This document shows, one piece after another, positions 11,531 through 24,162 of a stretch of DNA of 64,000 nt; positions within the stretch are counted from its first letter, which is position 1, and the number at the start of each line of letters is the position of its first letter. The DNA comes from Bradysia coprophila (lineage: Eukaryota; Arthropoda; Insecta; Diptera; Sciaridae), in the NCBI RefSeq assembly GCF_014529535.1, contig NW_023503496.1, forward strand, positions 1,674,001 through 1,738,000, written 5' to 3'. The translations under genes and the position numbers were made by a program. Below the pieces are notes generated by a model. It was not told where the DNA came from. It was given only the letters and a program-made list of their open reading frames with translations, and did not search any database.

Positions 11531-12289
11531 ATACAAAGTGGCTATTTGTAGTCAACTGCCGATAGTTAATATTGATGCTATTCGCAGTTACTAATTTGAC
11601 AAATTGTAAACTTCTAAAATAAAAGTAGAACAGGTTGGGATAATCGGTGGGTTGTTTATATCTAAACAAAGAATATTTGTTCAGTCAAAAAATAATGCTC
11701 AAGCAGGCACTTTAGGCACACCGGAAAGTGCTAAGGGGGTCGAGGAATACCTAAAGTTGACAGGTCACGATAACCGGCAACGTGCTAAAAAAATGCAACG
11801 AAAGAAACTGATTATCCATTGTATAAGCTTTGAAGACTGTTGGTATACTGTGCAAACTGTAACACTAGGTATTGTTTATCCCTTTTACCAACTGAATCAT
11901 TACGGATCCCTTTTACAAACTGTCACATTGCAGACTATTGCTCCATTTTACAAGCTGTGACATTACAGACTGTTGCTGCCTATTACAAACTGCGATCTTC
12001 CTCCCCTTACAGCGCAAATTCATTTCTCATCAATGTGAAGGCACCATTAGTCTGCGAATAGCATGAACACTGAATTGACAAGTGTCAAATTTGGAGGCTT
12101 TAGTGATACGAGCTACCGCTTAGGATTGTGTGTTTTAACTCATACAACGAAAACAAGTCATCTATCTGTATAACAGAAACGCAGTGCCTACTGTGATTTC
12201 ATCAGCCTCCGAATATTTTCTATGTTCGTGCTAGTAGCAGTGCTGTGCTATTGGCAGTTGACTACCTCCGTTAGTCAGCTACTTAGTTA
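11531..12289. other. Possible insertion within the dispersed repeat; no gene
   Basis: Absent from the otherwise similar copy at 57245-58236. It contains a degenerate short tandem repeat at about 11840-11995 built on 'cccttttacaaactgt' and 'cattgcagactattgct'. No coding sequence is supported. Confidence 0.4.
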
Positions 12290-13080
12290 GTTCCTATGGA
12301 AAAGAGGATCCAGCAACTCCTAAACGTTTCTATAGATTTTCCTGAAATTTTGGTTATAGGCTAATAATGGCCCAAAAATAAAAATGGAATTTTCAAAAGT
12401 TGGAAAGAATCCATATCTTAGGAGCTGGAGCTCTCCAAAGTCTCCATACAAATGTCGCATAAAAGACAATTTGAATGTGTGTGTGGGTTGTATATTTTGG
12501 TGCATGATATGGATGGTAAAATGGTGGTGAAATATGTGTGTTGTTTTGGGATGTCTATCTTATTGGAAATTGTGGGGATAATTAAGTATTAACTTCCACT
12601 AGGTTGGAGGGATGACACATAATTCCTCTTGCACTTCCTAGCTTCCATCGAATTTTTCGATGGATTGAGGTTATTTTCGTCACGAGTCAGGTGTTTCAAT
12701 GTTGGTTCCTAAATTTTGGGATGACAGATGATTCCTCTGGCACTTCCTAACTTCCGTCTGTTTTTTTGATGGATTTGGGTTATTTTCAATATAAGTGAGG
12801 TGTACGGCGGTTGGTTCGGAAATTTTGGGATGACAGTCGATTCCTCTGGCAGATGTTGAGGAACATATTGTTAGGAAAATGGTTAAAAATGTACTGAAAG
12901 AATTTAAACGGAAGAAAACCGAATCATCTGCCACCTGTGACGCAAATTTCTTTTTGTAAAATTTTCTTTCACCAATGTTTTGAGTCAATTTTTTGTTGAT
13001 AAATATTTTGCCAACGGCTCAAAATGTGTCAGTTATTTTGTAAGTAAGATAAAGGACTTGCGTCACATTTACCCTTTTAG
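12290..13080. repeat. Dispersed repeat, inner part, with tandem units and a nested MITE
   Basis: 12300-12850 is the inverted equivalent of 57500-57950 ('cagcaactcctaaacgtttc' mirrors 'gaaacgtttaggagttgctg'). It contains three tandem units of about 110 bp starting near 12609, 12720 and 12829 ('gatgaca...gattcctctggca'). 12920-13080 is a separate insert in the same orientation as 57265-57425, with 'tgtgacgcaa' and 'ggacttgcgtcacattta' ends, so two families are nested here. Confidence 0.65.
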
Positions 13081-13655
13081 GGTTTTTTGACTGATTTGAT
13101 TATTGATAATCTAGAGACCTTACGTACAAATCGAATGGGTTGTTATAAAAAAGTTTCTATGATCTTTTTTTGTGCTTATCAACAAAACTTATGCTTTGTA
13201 AAATTATCTTCAAACAAAATTATTTCTGCTCATTATCATTTCCAAGACCTTTAATAGCCTTTTTAAGATCATTTCCAAATTATTTTTTTCTTCCGACATC
13301 TATCTTAAGCGAATAAACATTACACACAGAACAATATGTGCTCATTATCAAGATTCCGTTTAGACATCAAGCTTGTGGAAACATTGTTCCCGAAACTAGT
13401 CGATAAATACAATTTTTTTGGTACAATCTGAAACGAATTGTTTAGATTTGTCTATTTATTTCATTTTTATAGATAAGCAAATAGGCCAATGGCCTAATGA
13501 GGTGCTCATCTTAAATTATTGCATCTACATAAACTAGGTCACATTTTTTGGGCGGATCAGGTCCCTTGACTGATAATTTTCCCAATATAATGTTGTTATT
13601 TTGTCATTGGTAAACTTGTTAATCAATTAATTACACTGTTATAAATGTCTTAATC
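13081..13655. other. AT-rich intergenic DNA, nothing recognised
   Basis: No ORF with family resemblance, no strong inverted repeat and no promoter signal that I trust. Confidence 0.4.
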
Positions 13656-13798
13656 ACACAAAAACCTCAAAAGAAAAAAAAGTGACGCTAGTACTGTAAG
13701 AGTTAAACTTCCAAAACATTTGATATCAGTCTTGGTGACGCATGGAAGTTTAACTTTTACAGTACTAGCGTCACCTCTTCCTATTTTGAGGTTTTTAT
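13656..13798. repeat. Palindromic MITE, 'aaaaacctc' ends
   Basis: Left 'gtgacgctagtactgtaaga' and right 'ttacagtactagcgtcacct' are reverse complements. They are flanked by 'aaaacctcaaaag' and 'attttgaggttttta', with an ~30-base centre. A half copy lies at 25987-26072, inside the intron of the small membrane-protein gene. Confidence 0.8.
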
Positions 13799-14561
13799 GG
13801 GATATCAGTTGTTTTGGAAGTTTTGGGTAATGCTGAGAGTTAAGCAAGCTCTACAAGTGACACCTTATCCCAAATCTCTACATGCCGTATAGCCGAAAAT
13901 ATCTCAAAAATACGAAATTTCAAGATGGCCGCCATTTTCTTGAAATGTCGATAAAAGTTTTCCGCTGGGGAAACTACAATCATTAGCAACTTACATCAAC
14001 TACGTATGTGCCGTGCCATATAGGCCTAAATACAAAAAAATTGATACAATTTCCAAGATGGTGGCTGTCCACCATTTAGTTGGACATTTTAATCCTAAAC
14101 TCACATTTTGTGAAGAAACAATTTTTTAAATTTCATAATCTTCGCGAACATTTTATATGAAGCATGGCAACACTGATCTACTACATACACCACCATTATA
14201 GCTGTCATATTTTTGTCATATAAATGAAATAATGGCTTTCATGTAAGTGCGTTTTTTGGAAATGTTCATGAAAATGTTTTAATTAAATTTACAGAAATTC
14301 TGTGCAGAACTTCCATGTCATTTATTGATTTACCGGTGAAAACGTCCTAAGATTGAATTAATGTAAGTTTTAGCAAAAGTACCGGTGCAGTTTTCGTAAA
14401 CACATGAAACATTTCTATTAACTCGAATATGGTGAAATAACTGAAAATGTGTGAGGATGCTTCAATTTCAGGTAGTGTTTTCTCCGGATGTAGGTAACCG
14501 TTTGTGATGATCTATAGTTCGTTGAACTCGTATTCAAGAGTACTTTCGTTTGAACATAACA
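13799..14561. other. Intergenic, nothing recognised
   Basis: Contains phrases such as 'caagatggccgccatttt' that recur near 15300 and 17750, suggesting degenerate repeat DNA. No gene is supported. Confidence 0.35.
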
Positions 14562-17500
14562 TTTTTAGACCCGTACGAAGTACTGTGGTCTTATAGGTTT
14601 ACGCATACGTTTGTAACACGTCGAATTGGACTCCCTGAGTAAGGGGAAACCTATTGTGGTTGTCTAGAGATGCCAAATCCGCGAAAAAAAATGTCCGTCT
14701 GTCCGTCTGTCTGTCTGCACGATAACTTGAGTAAAACGCATCCGATTTTGAAAATTCTTTTTTTCCGTTTGGTAATGTCAAAAGACAGGCTAAGTTCGAA
14801 GATGAGTGATTTTGGATCGACCCCTCCCGAGCTGTGGCCCAATAAGTGCTTTACGGTTTTTCGAAGATATCTCCGGACATTTAAACGTTAAACTTGTAAG
14901 TGATACGTCAAATAAAAGGTATTTACAATACCGATCGACAAAAAAAAAAGTTTATGGAAATCGGATGACCGACTCGTGAGTTAGACCCCTTGGTGTGGAA
15001 CAGGCACAGGGCGGCAAGCAGTTTTTGCTTGTAGGTCGGCCACATTTGAACATATTTCGTCTGTTTTAGCTTTATTAGATAGGTATTGACCGTACCAATC
15101 AGGGAAAAATTTTTTTATGAAATTATGTTCTCCGGAGCGTGAGCTAGGTCTCTTCGAGTGAGCTCTTATCTGGCTACTCGGAAGTACAGTGAACGTGGTG
15201 TATTTTGACAATATCTCGAGTAAATTTGGACCGAATTTCATGAATTTTTTTTGTTTGAAAGGTATTAACGAATGTAAAGCGTCGGTACTATTTCCGGTCT
15301 CCTAACAAAATGGCTGCCGGCGGCCATATTGGATTTTAGTAAAATAGAAATATCTTGGGAAAAATGATACTTAGAGAGTTTCTGATAACATGGAAATAAT
15401 GTGTTAAGTGTGAGGGGTTTCAGGGATTCCATATATGGATATCTATATGTACCTATATACAGCTATATTGAGCTATATACAGGCATATAGAGCTATATAA
15501 TAGCATATTCCTCTGCGAAATGTTTATTTACAGTGAAATATAGGTAAATATAGCGGTATATAGCTGTTTAAATAGGAATTTATGAAATTTGACTTCGTAC
15601 GGGGCTGTCTATATTGCCTCCGGCAATTTAGTTGTATATGATAACAAGGCAAAGAGTGGATAATGTAAGTGATTTTAAAGGAAGAATAGTTTTTCAGCAG
15701 AGAAGAAAATGAAGTAAGAGAAATGAAGAGTTTCACATTAAAGGCTTTTGATACGAATAGGTGTTTCGTACGGGTCGGCGTTAGCTATGTTTTTTGATTC
15801 GGTTCAGTATGGAAAAGTTAAAATGCTCTCTTATATATAGGTTCCTTAGTTCTCCCGTTGGTTGTTCTTTTTTCTTTTTTTAGGGAAGTCGAACTAGCGT
15901 CACGAACCTCCGCTATCGCTTCGGTTCATGATTTATTTTAACTGATTTTTTCGTCTGGTTGAGAATGGACAATTTATGAAGTCCACGCAAATGAGAGTAC
16001 TTTGATCCCAAAAAATTTATTTGAACTCAACTATCACATCATACGTAATTTCTAAAGAAAATTTACAATATAAATATTCTCACTTTGCTCATAAATTTAT
16101 TTCTTTCGTAATAAAGAAAATATCCCGACTCGCGTTGAGCTCCATGTTAGTTTTCCAGGATCCGGGAAGCTTCCACGAGTGATCCAAATAATAATTTAGC
16201 GACAGACAATTTAATTTAGAATGCTATTATATGAACATTCTCGACTATATTAGGTTGTTAATTTAGAACAGTTGTAGGTAAATGTGATAATGTCAAATTA
16301 ATAAATTTCGTTTGTTTGTCTCATCAAATTAATAAACTTAAACAACCCCTCAATTTGATATCTTTATCCTTTATCCCCACAAAAATTCATTTCGCATTCG
16401 TTCAAATTGCCCAATGTTCCAAAGAGACCCGAGTTGTTTACTACTGACGTAATAAGTTACCGCGACTCGCTTCGCTCTGGCCGAAAACTTCTCCCTCGTC
16501 CGAGCTGTCTAATATTGCCGTAAGTGCGGTCGAAATTCAAAATCTTTCTCATGCAAGTCTTTCTAACGCAGCGTCATTTTCATACAAGGGAGTGTTGAAA
16601 TATTTTTTTCGGTTCACTTTTTCATCGACTCGTTCACTTCAAATTCAAATTTTAGGCACACTTACTTATCTAATGTTAAGTTTGCTTTGGCCGCAAACTT
16701 CTCACTCGTACCAGCTACCTAATATTGTAATAAGATACCGCAACTGGTGTCACACTCATCGGAGTCGTCATGTTAGATACGGTATATTTTAGGCAATTTT
16801 GCGACATGCGAAAGTCGAAAGTGCCTTAAATAAAACTGAAAATGCAACCCGTGGGACGAATGTATGTATTGTATACATAATGCGAGAGACAGTACACATA
16901 AGACAAAAGTCATAAATGACGAATCTCATATTAATGAACCATAGAACTATGGCAATGAATTAATTTTTTCATGGCTTGGGCATAAATTACGGAATTTATC
17001 GTATGGATTTAGCGTTAGTGTGTGGGATTTAGCATTAAACAAATCTGACGTTCTCTAAAAACACAAAATTCACGGAATGTACAACACTCAGAGTAGAATT
17101 ACCTGTCACTCGCTGACGTTGCTATGTGTACTAGCATGGACTTGGGCTAGGCAACTGAAGGAAATTAATGTGGAAACAAACACAGCGTCAGTTTTAGCGC
17201 TAAATTAATGTGGTATAAGCCGCAGCGCTACAATGATCACTTGCTCTCATTGGCAGTTTTAACTGATAATCTCCAATGAATGTACAAACTAGGTATGGTA
17301 TGTCCATACAAACCGGAGGTCATAGCGATTTCATATAAAAACATAGCTAACGCCGACCCGTACGAAACACCTATTCGTGTCAAAAGCCTTTAAAATCACT
17401 TACATTATCCACTCTTTGCCTTGTTATCATATACAACTAAATTGCCGGAGGCAATATAGACAGCCCCGTACGAAGTCAAATTTCATAAATTCCTATTTAA

Positions 17501-18464
17501 ACAGCTATATACCGCTTTATTTACCTATATTTCACTATAAATAAACATTTCACAGAGGAATATATGCTATAATATAGCTCTATATGTCTGTATATAGCTC
17601 AATATAGCTGTATATAGGTATATATAGATGTCCATATATGGAATGCCTGAAACACCCCACACACATAACAAATTATTTCCATGTTAACAGAAACTCTCTA
17701 AGTATCATTTTTCCCACTTTATATCACTTTTAATAAAATCCAATATGGCCGCCGGCAGCCATTTTGTTAGGAAACCGAAAATAGTACCGATGCTTTACAT
17801 TCGTTAATACCTTTCAAACAAAAAAAATTCATGAAAATTCACTGTACTTCCGAGTAGCCAGATAAGAGCTCACTCCAAGAGACCTAGCTCCGGAGAACAT
17901 AATTTCATAATTTTTTTTTTCCTGATTGGTACGGTCAATACCTATCTAATAAAGCTAAAACAGACGAAATATGTTCAAATGTGGCCGACCTACAAGCAAA
18001 AACTGCTTCCCGCCCTGTGCCTGTTCCAAACCAAAGGGTTTAACTCACGAGTCGGTCATCCGATTTCCATAAACTTTTTTTTTGTCGATCGGTATTGTAA
18101 ATACCTTTTATTTGACGTATCACTTACAAGTTTAACGTTTAAATGTCCGGAGATATCTTCGAAAAACCGTAAAGCACTTATTGGGCCACAGCTCGGGAGG
18201 GGTCGATCCAAAATCACTCATCTTCGAACTTAGCCTGTCTTTTGACATTACCAAACGGAAAAAAAAAGAATTTTCAAAATCGGATGCGTTTTACTCAAGT
18301 TATCGTGCAGACAGACAGACGGACAGACAGACGGACATTTTTTTTTCGCGGATTTGGCATCTCTAGACAACCACAATAGGTTTCCCCTTACTCAGGGAGT
18401 CCAATTCGACGTGTTACAAACGTATGCGTAAACCTATAAGACCCCAGTACTTTGTACGGGTCTA
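14562..18464. mobile_element. Large fold-back element, about 1.2-kb arms around a 1.5-kb centre
   Basis: The left arm, about 14562-15796, begins 'tttttagacccgtacgaagt' and ends 'ggcgttagctatgtttttt'. The right arm, about 17337-18464, is its reverse complement with small indels and ends 'ctttgtacgggtcta'. Both arms carry the 'gtccgtctgtctgtctg' tract, the 'attgcctccggcaat' palindrome (15613 and 17441) and the same tatata-rich stretch. The 1.5-kb centre (15797-17336) has no recognisable transposase or other gene, so the element is non-autonomous. Its ends resemble, but differ from, the TAGCCCCGTACGAAGTAC family next door. All ORFs inside the arms occur as mirrored pairs and are not genes. Confidence 0.88.
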
Positions 18465-19393
18465 ACAAGGCATCAGAACAGTCGGAGCGTTTGCTGCGAC
18501 TTAGCCCAGTACAACCCGAAATCCTATTTCGTCCGCAACCATAATACGTCCGTAGCCCTAATAAGCCCGGAACCCTAATACGTCTACAACCCTCTAATGC
18601 GTCTGTTACCAAAATGCAACGTACGAAGCCCGTACGAAGCCCGTACGAAGTACCTCTCAAATAAAACCAACAATTTACGACATTATTTTAGAAACCCAAA
18701 ATTTTTTGCCAACTTTTTATTAAGTATTCAATTATCTCTCAAATGAAACAAAAACTAGCAAAATCGGATGAGATTTACTCGATTTATGTGCAAAAAACAC
18801 TTAGGGCCGAGTAGCGGCCTTAGTCCAAGGGCCCAAATTTGAAACTTTTTTTGCCATCATTCTATTCGGCATTCAATTATCTCTCAAATGAAACAAAATC
18901 TAGCAAAATCGGTTGAGATTTACTCGATTTATGTGCAAAAAACACTTAGGGCCGAGTAACGACCTTTGAGCGCTCCCAACAAGCTCGCGTTGCATCTTAC
19001 CCAAAATCAATGTTCAGCAACTTTGTTCTACTCGTCAATACCTTTCATTTGATATATCACAAGCAGCTATTGCGTGCGTATTTCGGTAGATATCGTCGAA
19101 AGACTGAAAAACACCTACAGGGCCCTAGCTCTGGAAGGGCCGACCCTACCATGCCCATTTTCGAACTTGACCTTACTTTTGTCGATACCAATCGGGGAAA
19201 AAAAGAATTTTGAAAAAAGGTTGTGATTTGCTCAAGCTAGAGGGGTCACAGACGGACGGACATTTTTTTATTGCGGATTCGTCATCTATGAACATAACCA
19301 AATGCTTTGCCCTTACTGTCTGCTTCCAATTCGACGTGTTACAAACGGCATATTAATCTTATAAGCCCCCAGTACTTCGTACGGGGCTAAAAA
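18465..19393. repeat. Tandem-repeat mobile element, TAGCCCCGTACGAAGTAC family
   Basis: It abuts the preceding fold-back directly. It begins 'acaaggcatcagaacagtcg', carries 'gggccgagtagcggcctta' units and 'tttattgcggattcgtcatc', and ends 'cagtacttcgtacggggcta'. It is the same type as 1-1208 and gives the fullest picture of that subfamily, because here it lies in a single orientation. Confidence 0.82.
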
Positions 19394-19722
19394 CTCACCT
19401 TTCAATGGTTTTTACTGAGAGGTGAGTTTGTTCGTATGAAATTGCTATTTCCTTCGCTCCATACAAATTTTGATATTAGACCATCACATCTATACTTTCA
19501 TTGATAATCTCGACCTGTTGTGATGGCTCATTCTCCATACATATTTTGCTTCGACAATGAATTCCCATTCTCCTGATAAGCAATTACATTCTGATAGTAC
19601 ACCTAACGTGTGCAATCAGGGGAAATAACCGTTCATTCATGATAAGAACACTATCTGCAGTCACTTGGCTCCATAAGATCATTTTACAGAAACCAATAAA
19701 ATATTAGTGTCCGAAGTCAGCG

Positions 19723-20564
19723 ATGAAATTAATCATTGTGTTTGCCACTGTCGTTGCTGGAGCTTTTGCTGGTAAGCTTGGTAAAGCACTTTCAACAACA
19801 TAGCACACTTTTATGTCAATTCACTTTATGTAGGTCCTTTGTCTACCGGGCAAAATGGTATGCAGGAAGTGCGACAGGGTCGCATTGTTGGTGGAAGTGC
19901 TGTCAGTATTTCTTCCTTCCCTTGGGCTGTTTCGTTGCGTAGTTGGGGTGCTCACCGTTGCGGTGCAGCAATTATTACTCCAACTAGAATATTAACAGCG
20001 GCTCATTGTACCATTGGCGGAAGCAACACTGGATTTGAAGTGCGCGCTGGATCTACTCAACGTGAAAGTGGTGGTCAACTGGTTGCATCGGAACGCGTCA
20101 TTAATCATCCACGATTCAGTTTGTCAACAATCGAAAATGATATTTGCGTCATATGGTTAAGCAGTGCATTGACATTGAACCCAGCTGCAGTCGCTGTTAT
20201 ACCATTGCACGATGACGGTTTTGATCTTCGCGCTGGAACAATGGTAACTGTTGCTGGCTGGGGAGCATTATGCGAATATGAAGGGTGTGAGGAAGCGCCA
20301 AGTCTGCGTGCTGTAACTTTACCAGTTGTTTCTAATGCTCTGTGTAACGCCCATTATGGTGGTGGTGTTACGGCAGGCATGTTGTGCGCTGGATTCGCAG
20401 ATGGAGGTCGCGACTCTTGTCAAGGCGATTCAGGTGGGCCACTATCGATGGGAAATGTTCTAGTGGGTGTTGTATCGCGAGGTCGTGGCTGTGGTCGTCC
20501 CAATCAACCGGGAATTTATGCGCGAGTTGCTTATTATAGAAAGTGGATCGTCGAAACGATATGA
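19723..20564 (+). CDS. Secreted trypsin-like serine protease, two exons (259 aa)
   Basis: Exon 1 is 19723-19771 (signal peptide MKLIIVFATVVAGAFA) and exon 2 is 19834-20564. The intron is 62 nt, GT-AG, phase 1. The zymogen is cut at QGR33-IVGG. The catalytic triad is complete: His74 in TAAHC, Asp119 in ENDI and Ser216 in CQGDSGGP. Asp210, six residues before the serine, marks trypsin specificity (cleavage after Lys or Arg), and a glycine-lined pocket (SRGRG) supports this. The propeptide is short (about 17 residues) with no CLIP domain, typical of gut digestive trypsins in insects. An additional cysteine pair in LCEYEGCEE may form a local disulphide. The ATG was chosen because it gives the signal peptide; the downstream start at 19839 would lack one. 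Confidence 0.93.
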
Positions 20565-20667
20565 AAAGATTTTGGAGTTCGAAATGCATGTTACGATTTT
20601 AGCGGGAAATTTCGTTTTTGATTTTACTCAACGGAGTCTATCGGTAACTCTAACGACATTTCAGCAA

Positions 20668-20900
20668 AGTATATAAACACTGAAGGTATCCCAGACCCTC
20701 AGGGAATAGCAAGAAATACCGATCCCGACTTTCGGATGAATATAGGATTTATTATGTTGCATCTCTGATGTTTGGCGCAATAATGTTGTCAGAACTGTGT
20801 AGCTCAGTGTAAAATTTTCTATGTTGAGTGTTGAGCTGCGTGAGATGCAACCTAACAAATACACCAAATCTCAGCGGGTTTTTGCGATGACGGCTTGAGT
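20668..20900. repeat. MITE copy with AGTATATAAACACTGAAGGTA end
   Basis: The left end and body ('ggatttattatgttgcatct', 'aataatgttgt') match 46056-46308. The expected inverted right end is not seen, so this copy is decayed or truncated. Confidence 0.55.
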
Positions 20901-20984
20901 GATCGGCTTAACCAAACACTGAAAGTAATGCAAATGCGTAGTTACGCACGGATACCTACTTTTAGATAAAAGTTTCGTTGCTCA

Positions 20985-22017
20985 CATATTGTATTCGTTT
21001 TCGTCAAGTTGCAGCTAGTGGTGAGGTGAATTCGATTCCATATCAATACAAATTTAGCAGGTGCAACAATAGACACCAAAGAAAATGTGTTGATGATAAC
21101 ATTACAAATGAATTCACCTCAAAGTCGGGATCCAAAATAACTCTTATCGGCTGAAGGATACCCAAGTTTCGGGGACGCTCAGCGTCACATTTCGTTTGGT
21201 GTAGCGCTAACGATTTCTATAGAATTGTTGGAATGTTATGAATATGAAAGTCCGGTGTTATTTTGTCCGAACGCCGAAAAGTATTGCAATACAGGGAAAA
21301 ATTAAACAGACTCGAACTCAACCGAAACGAAAACACACAAGTAAGTTCACGTTGTTTTGATCGATATTAAGTCGTGTTTTCCATTGTTTAGCCTGTGGTG
21401 AATATCGAATTACAATGGAAAACGCTCGTGTGTTCTAGTGGTTTATATACTTACATGCTTTTCGAAATATTTTCACTAGACCTGAACCGATTTCGGTAAA
21501 CTTTTTTTTCTTCTTACAACCGAACGTTATACTTGCACAATAGACCGTGTGCAGTATATATAATTTATTTTTAATTGATGTAGATTATTATTTTGTAGAA
21601 CAAAAGTGTAAACAGAATATCTGAAAAATGTCTGTTTGATTTTATATCTCACTTTAAAAGCTGTAATTTGAATGAGACCAAAAGGATATCCGAACCATTC
21701 TAATTCATTCTAATTGGATTCTTACTAAGATTCTAATAAGTGGGATGGCATCGGGATGGCAACAATATTTTTCAATAATTTCTATAAAAAAATTAAAATA
21801 TTTTTTTCAATGGTTTTCATGGTAAATCTTCTTTTTATTGAAATATGAAACTTTTTTCTCAAAATCGCGCACGGTCTATTGTACTAAATGACACGAAATT
21901 TCATTTTTAGAAGATTTTTGGTTAATTCTGCGGCGAAGTAGTAAAAAGTCATCTCCACCGAAATTACTTTCCTACATATGAAAGCATTCGAAAGCTATTG
22001 CATATGACTTTAAGAGA
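20985..22017. other. Intergenic with degenerate repeats
   Basis: 20990-21140 resembles 1750-1900. 'acaatagaccgtgtgc' near 21538 and 'gcacggtctattgt' near 21868 are an imperfect inverted pair that might bound an old MITE. No gene is supported. Confidence 0.35.
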
Positions 22018-23624
22018 AAAACGAGCCATCAGAACAGTCGGAGCGTTTGCTGCGACTGAGCCCCGTACAAACCCGTATATCTATTGCGTTCGTGACCCTA
22101 GTGCGTCTGTCACCCTACTTTGACCGTAAGCCTATGCGCCGGTTAAAGTAGTTAAAGTAAAATTATTATGTAATGTGTACATCTTAGAAATTGCGCATAG
22201 CGCAATTACGAAGCCCCGTACGACGTTCCTTTCAAATAAAACAAAACTTTCAAATAGCCCTAAAATTTTAATTTATTGAGTATAAATACACATAGGGCCT
22301 AGTATAGGCCTCAGTCCGAGGATCCAAATTTAATTTTTTTTAACTACATTCTATTCGGCCTTTGATTACCTTCCAAATCAAACAAAAATTACGAAAAACG
22401 GATGAAATTTACTCGAGTTGTATGTAAAATACACATAGAGCCCTAGTAGGGGCCTTAGTCCAAGGACCCAAATTTAATTTTTTTTTCAACAACTTTATTC
22501 GGCCTTTGATTACCTTCCAAATCAAACAAAAATTACGAAAAACGGATGAAATTTGCTCGAGTTATATGTAAAATACACATAGGGCCCTAGTAGCGGCCTT
22601 AGTCCGAGGACCCAAATTTAATTTTTTTTTCAACAACATTCTATTCGGCCTTTGATTACCTTCCAAATGAAACAAAAATTACGAAAAACGGATGAAATTT
22701 GCTCGAGTTATATGTAAAATACACATAGGGCCCTAGTAGCGGCCTTAGTCCAAGGACCCAAATTTTTTTTTTCAACAACATTCTATTCGGTGTTCGATTA
22801 TCTTTCAAATGAAACAAAAATTACGAAAAACGGATGAAATTTACTCGAGTTGTATGTAAAATACGCATAGGGCCCTAGTAGCGGCCTTAGTCCGAGGACC
22901 CAAATTTAATTTTTTTTCAACAACATTCTATTCGGCCTTTGATTACCTTCCAAATGACACAAAAACTAAGAAAAACGAATGAAATTTACTCGAGTTGTAT
23001 GTAAAATACACATAGGGCCCTAGTAGTGGCCTTAGTCCAAGGACCCAAATTTAATTTTTTTTCAACAACTTTCTATTCGGCGTTCGATTACCTTCCAAAT
23101 GAAACAAAAATTACGAAAAACGGATTAAATTTACTTGAGTTCTATGTAAAATACACATAGGGCCCTAGTAGCTTTTCACTTCTAAGGCCCTTACTCACGG
23201 TCCACTCACCCGATTTTAAAAAACTTTTTTTTCCTGGATTGGTATTGACAATACCTATCATTTGCCGTGTCATTTATATTTCCATCGTTTATTTTGCCAT
23301 AAATATCACCAAAAGACCTTAAATCACTTAGGTGGCCCTAACTCACGAAGGGCCGACCCGAATATGCCCATCTTCGAACTTAGCCTCACTATTTTGACTA
23401 TCTTTCAGGGAAAAAAAAATTTTTGAAATCGGATTTGATTTACTCAAGATATCGACGTGACGGACAGACGGACAGACGGACAGACGGCCCAAATTTTTAT
23501 TGCGGATTCGTCATCTATGAACATAGGCAAACACTTTGCCCTTACCGTCTGCTTCGAATTCCATCAATTACACACGGCATCGTAATCCTATAAGCCCCTT
23601 CGTACTTCGTACGGGGCTAAAAAA
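22018..23624. repeat. Tandem-repeat mobile element, inverted copy of 6972-8438
   Basis: It begins 'acgagccatcagaacagtcg' and ends 'cttcgtacttcgtacggggc' followed by 'taaaaa', the reverse complement of the 6972 copy. It contains about six tandem units of ~140 bp with 'acacatagggccctagtagc' and the palindrome AATTGCGCATAGCGCAATT at 22189-22207. It is slightly longer than its partner because of unit number. Confidence 0.85.
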
Positions 23625-23943
23625 CTTTGTATCGATCGGGGGATTAAAACAGCTTCCCTATGCGATAAGTGACGTTCTCCAATTTTAACTCGTCAAGGTA
23701 ATCTCGGAAAATTTTGGGGAAATATTTTCTGTGAGGTAGCGGCCATCAATTTCGAAATAAAAAAAAAATATTTCCGGAAATCCACCCACTGTCAACTCTG
23801 AATAAACTCACCTAATACAAGTAATGTTAGGACACAAATTATTAACTATTTCCACCTTAAAGCAGAAAAATTGTTAACTACCTCTGCTTTAAATCAGATT
23901 TTACAATTTTTTGGTTATATTTTCAAAAGATAAAACTCATCAC

Positions 23944-24154
23944 CAAAGCTGTAAACTTTGGGGAGGTCACACAGACCGCCATTTTATTAGATACGCGGGA
24001 ACACACCACGTCTGATGATTTTATATACAAAAAAATTCACCACATCAACACGGCGATGACAATCATCACAGTAGATGAATTTTTGTATGAAATCCGCCAT
24101 GTTATCATCAAGTATATCTGTATCTGAGTGACATCCCCAAAGTTTACAGCCTTC
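23944..24154. mobile_element. hAT-type MITE copy 1, 8-bp target duplication CTCATCAC
   Basis: The element starts CAAAGCTGTAAACTTTGGGG and ends CCCCAAAGTTTACAGCCTTC. It is flanked on both sides by CTCATCAC (23936-23943 and 24155-24162), a perfect duplication matching the hAT preference nTnnnnAn. The interior has 'gatacgcgggaacacaccac'. Relatives are at 25411 and 28014. Confidence 0.88.
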
Positions 24155-24162
24155 CTCATCAC

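Noticed and set aside
14599-15241. Several ORFs in the left arm of the big fold-back, and partners at 17979-18366
   Set aside because: They occur as mirror pairs because the arms are inverted copies. None has a domain and none has a conserved start.
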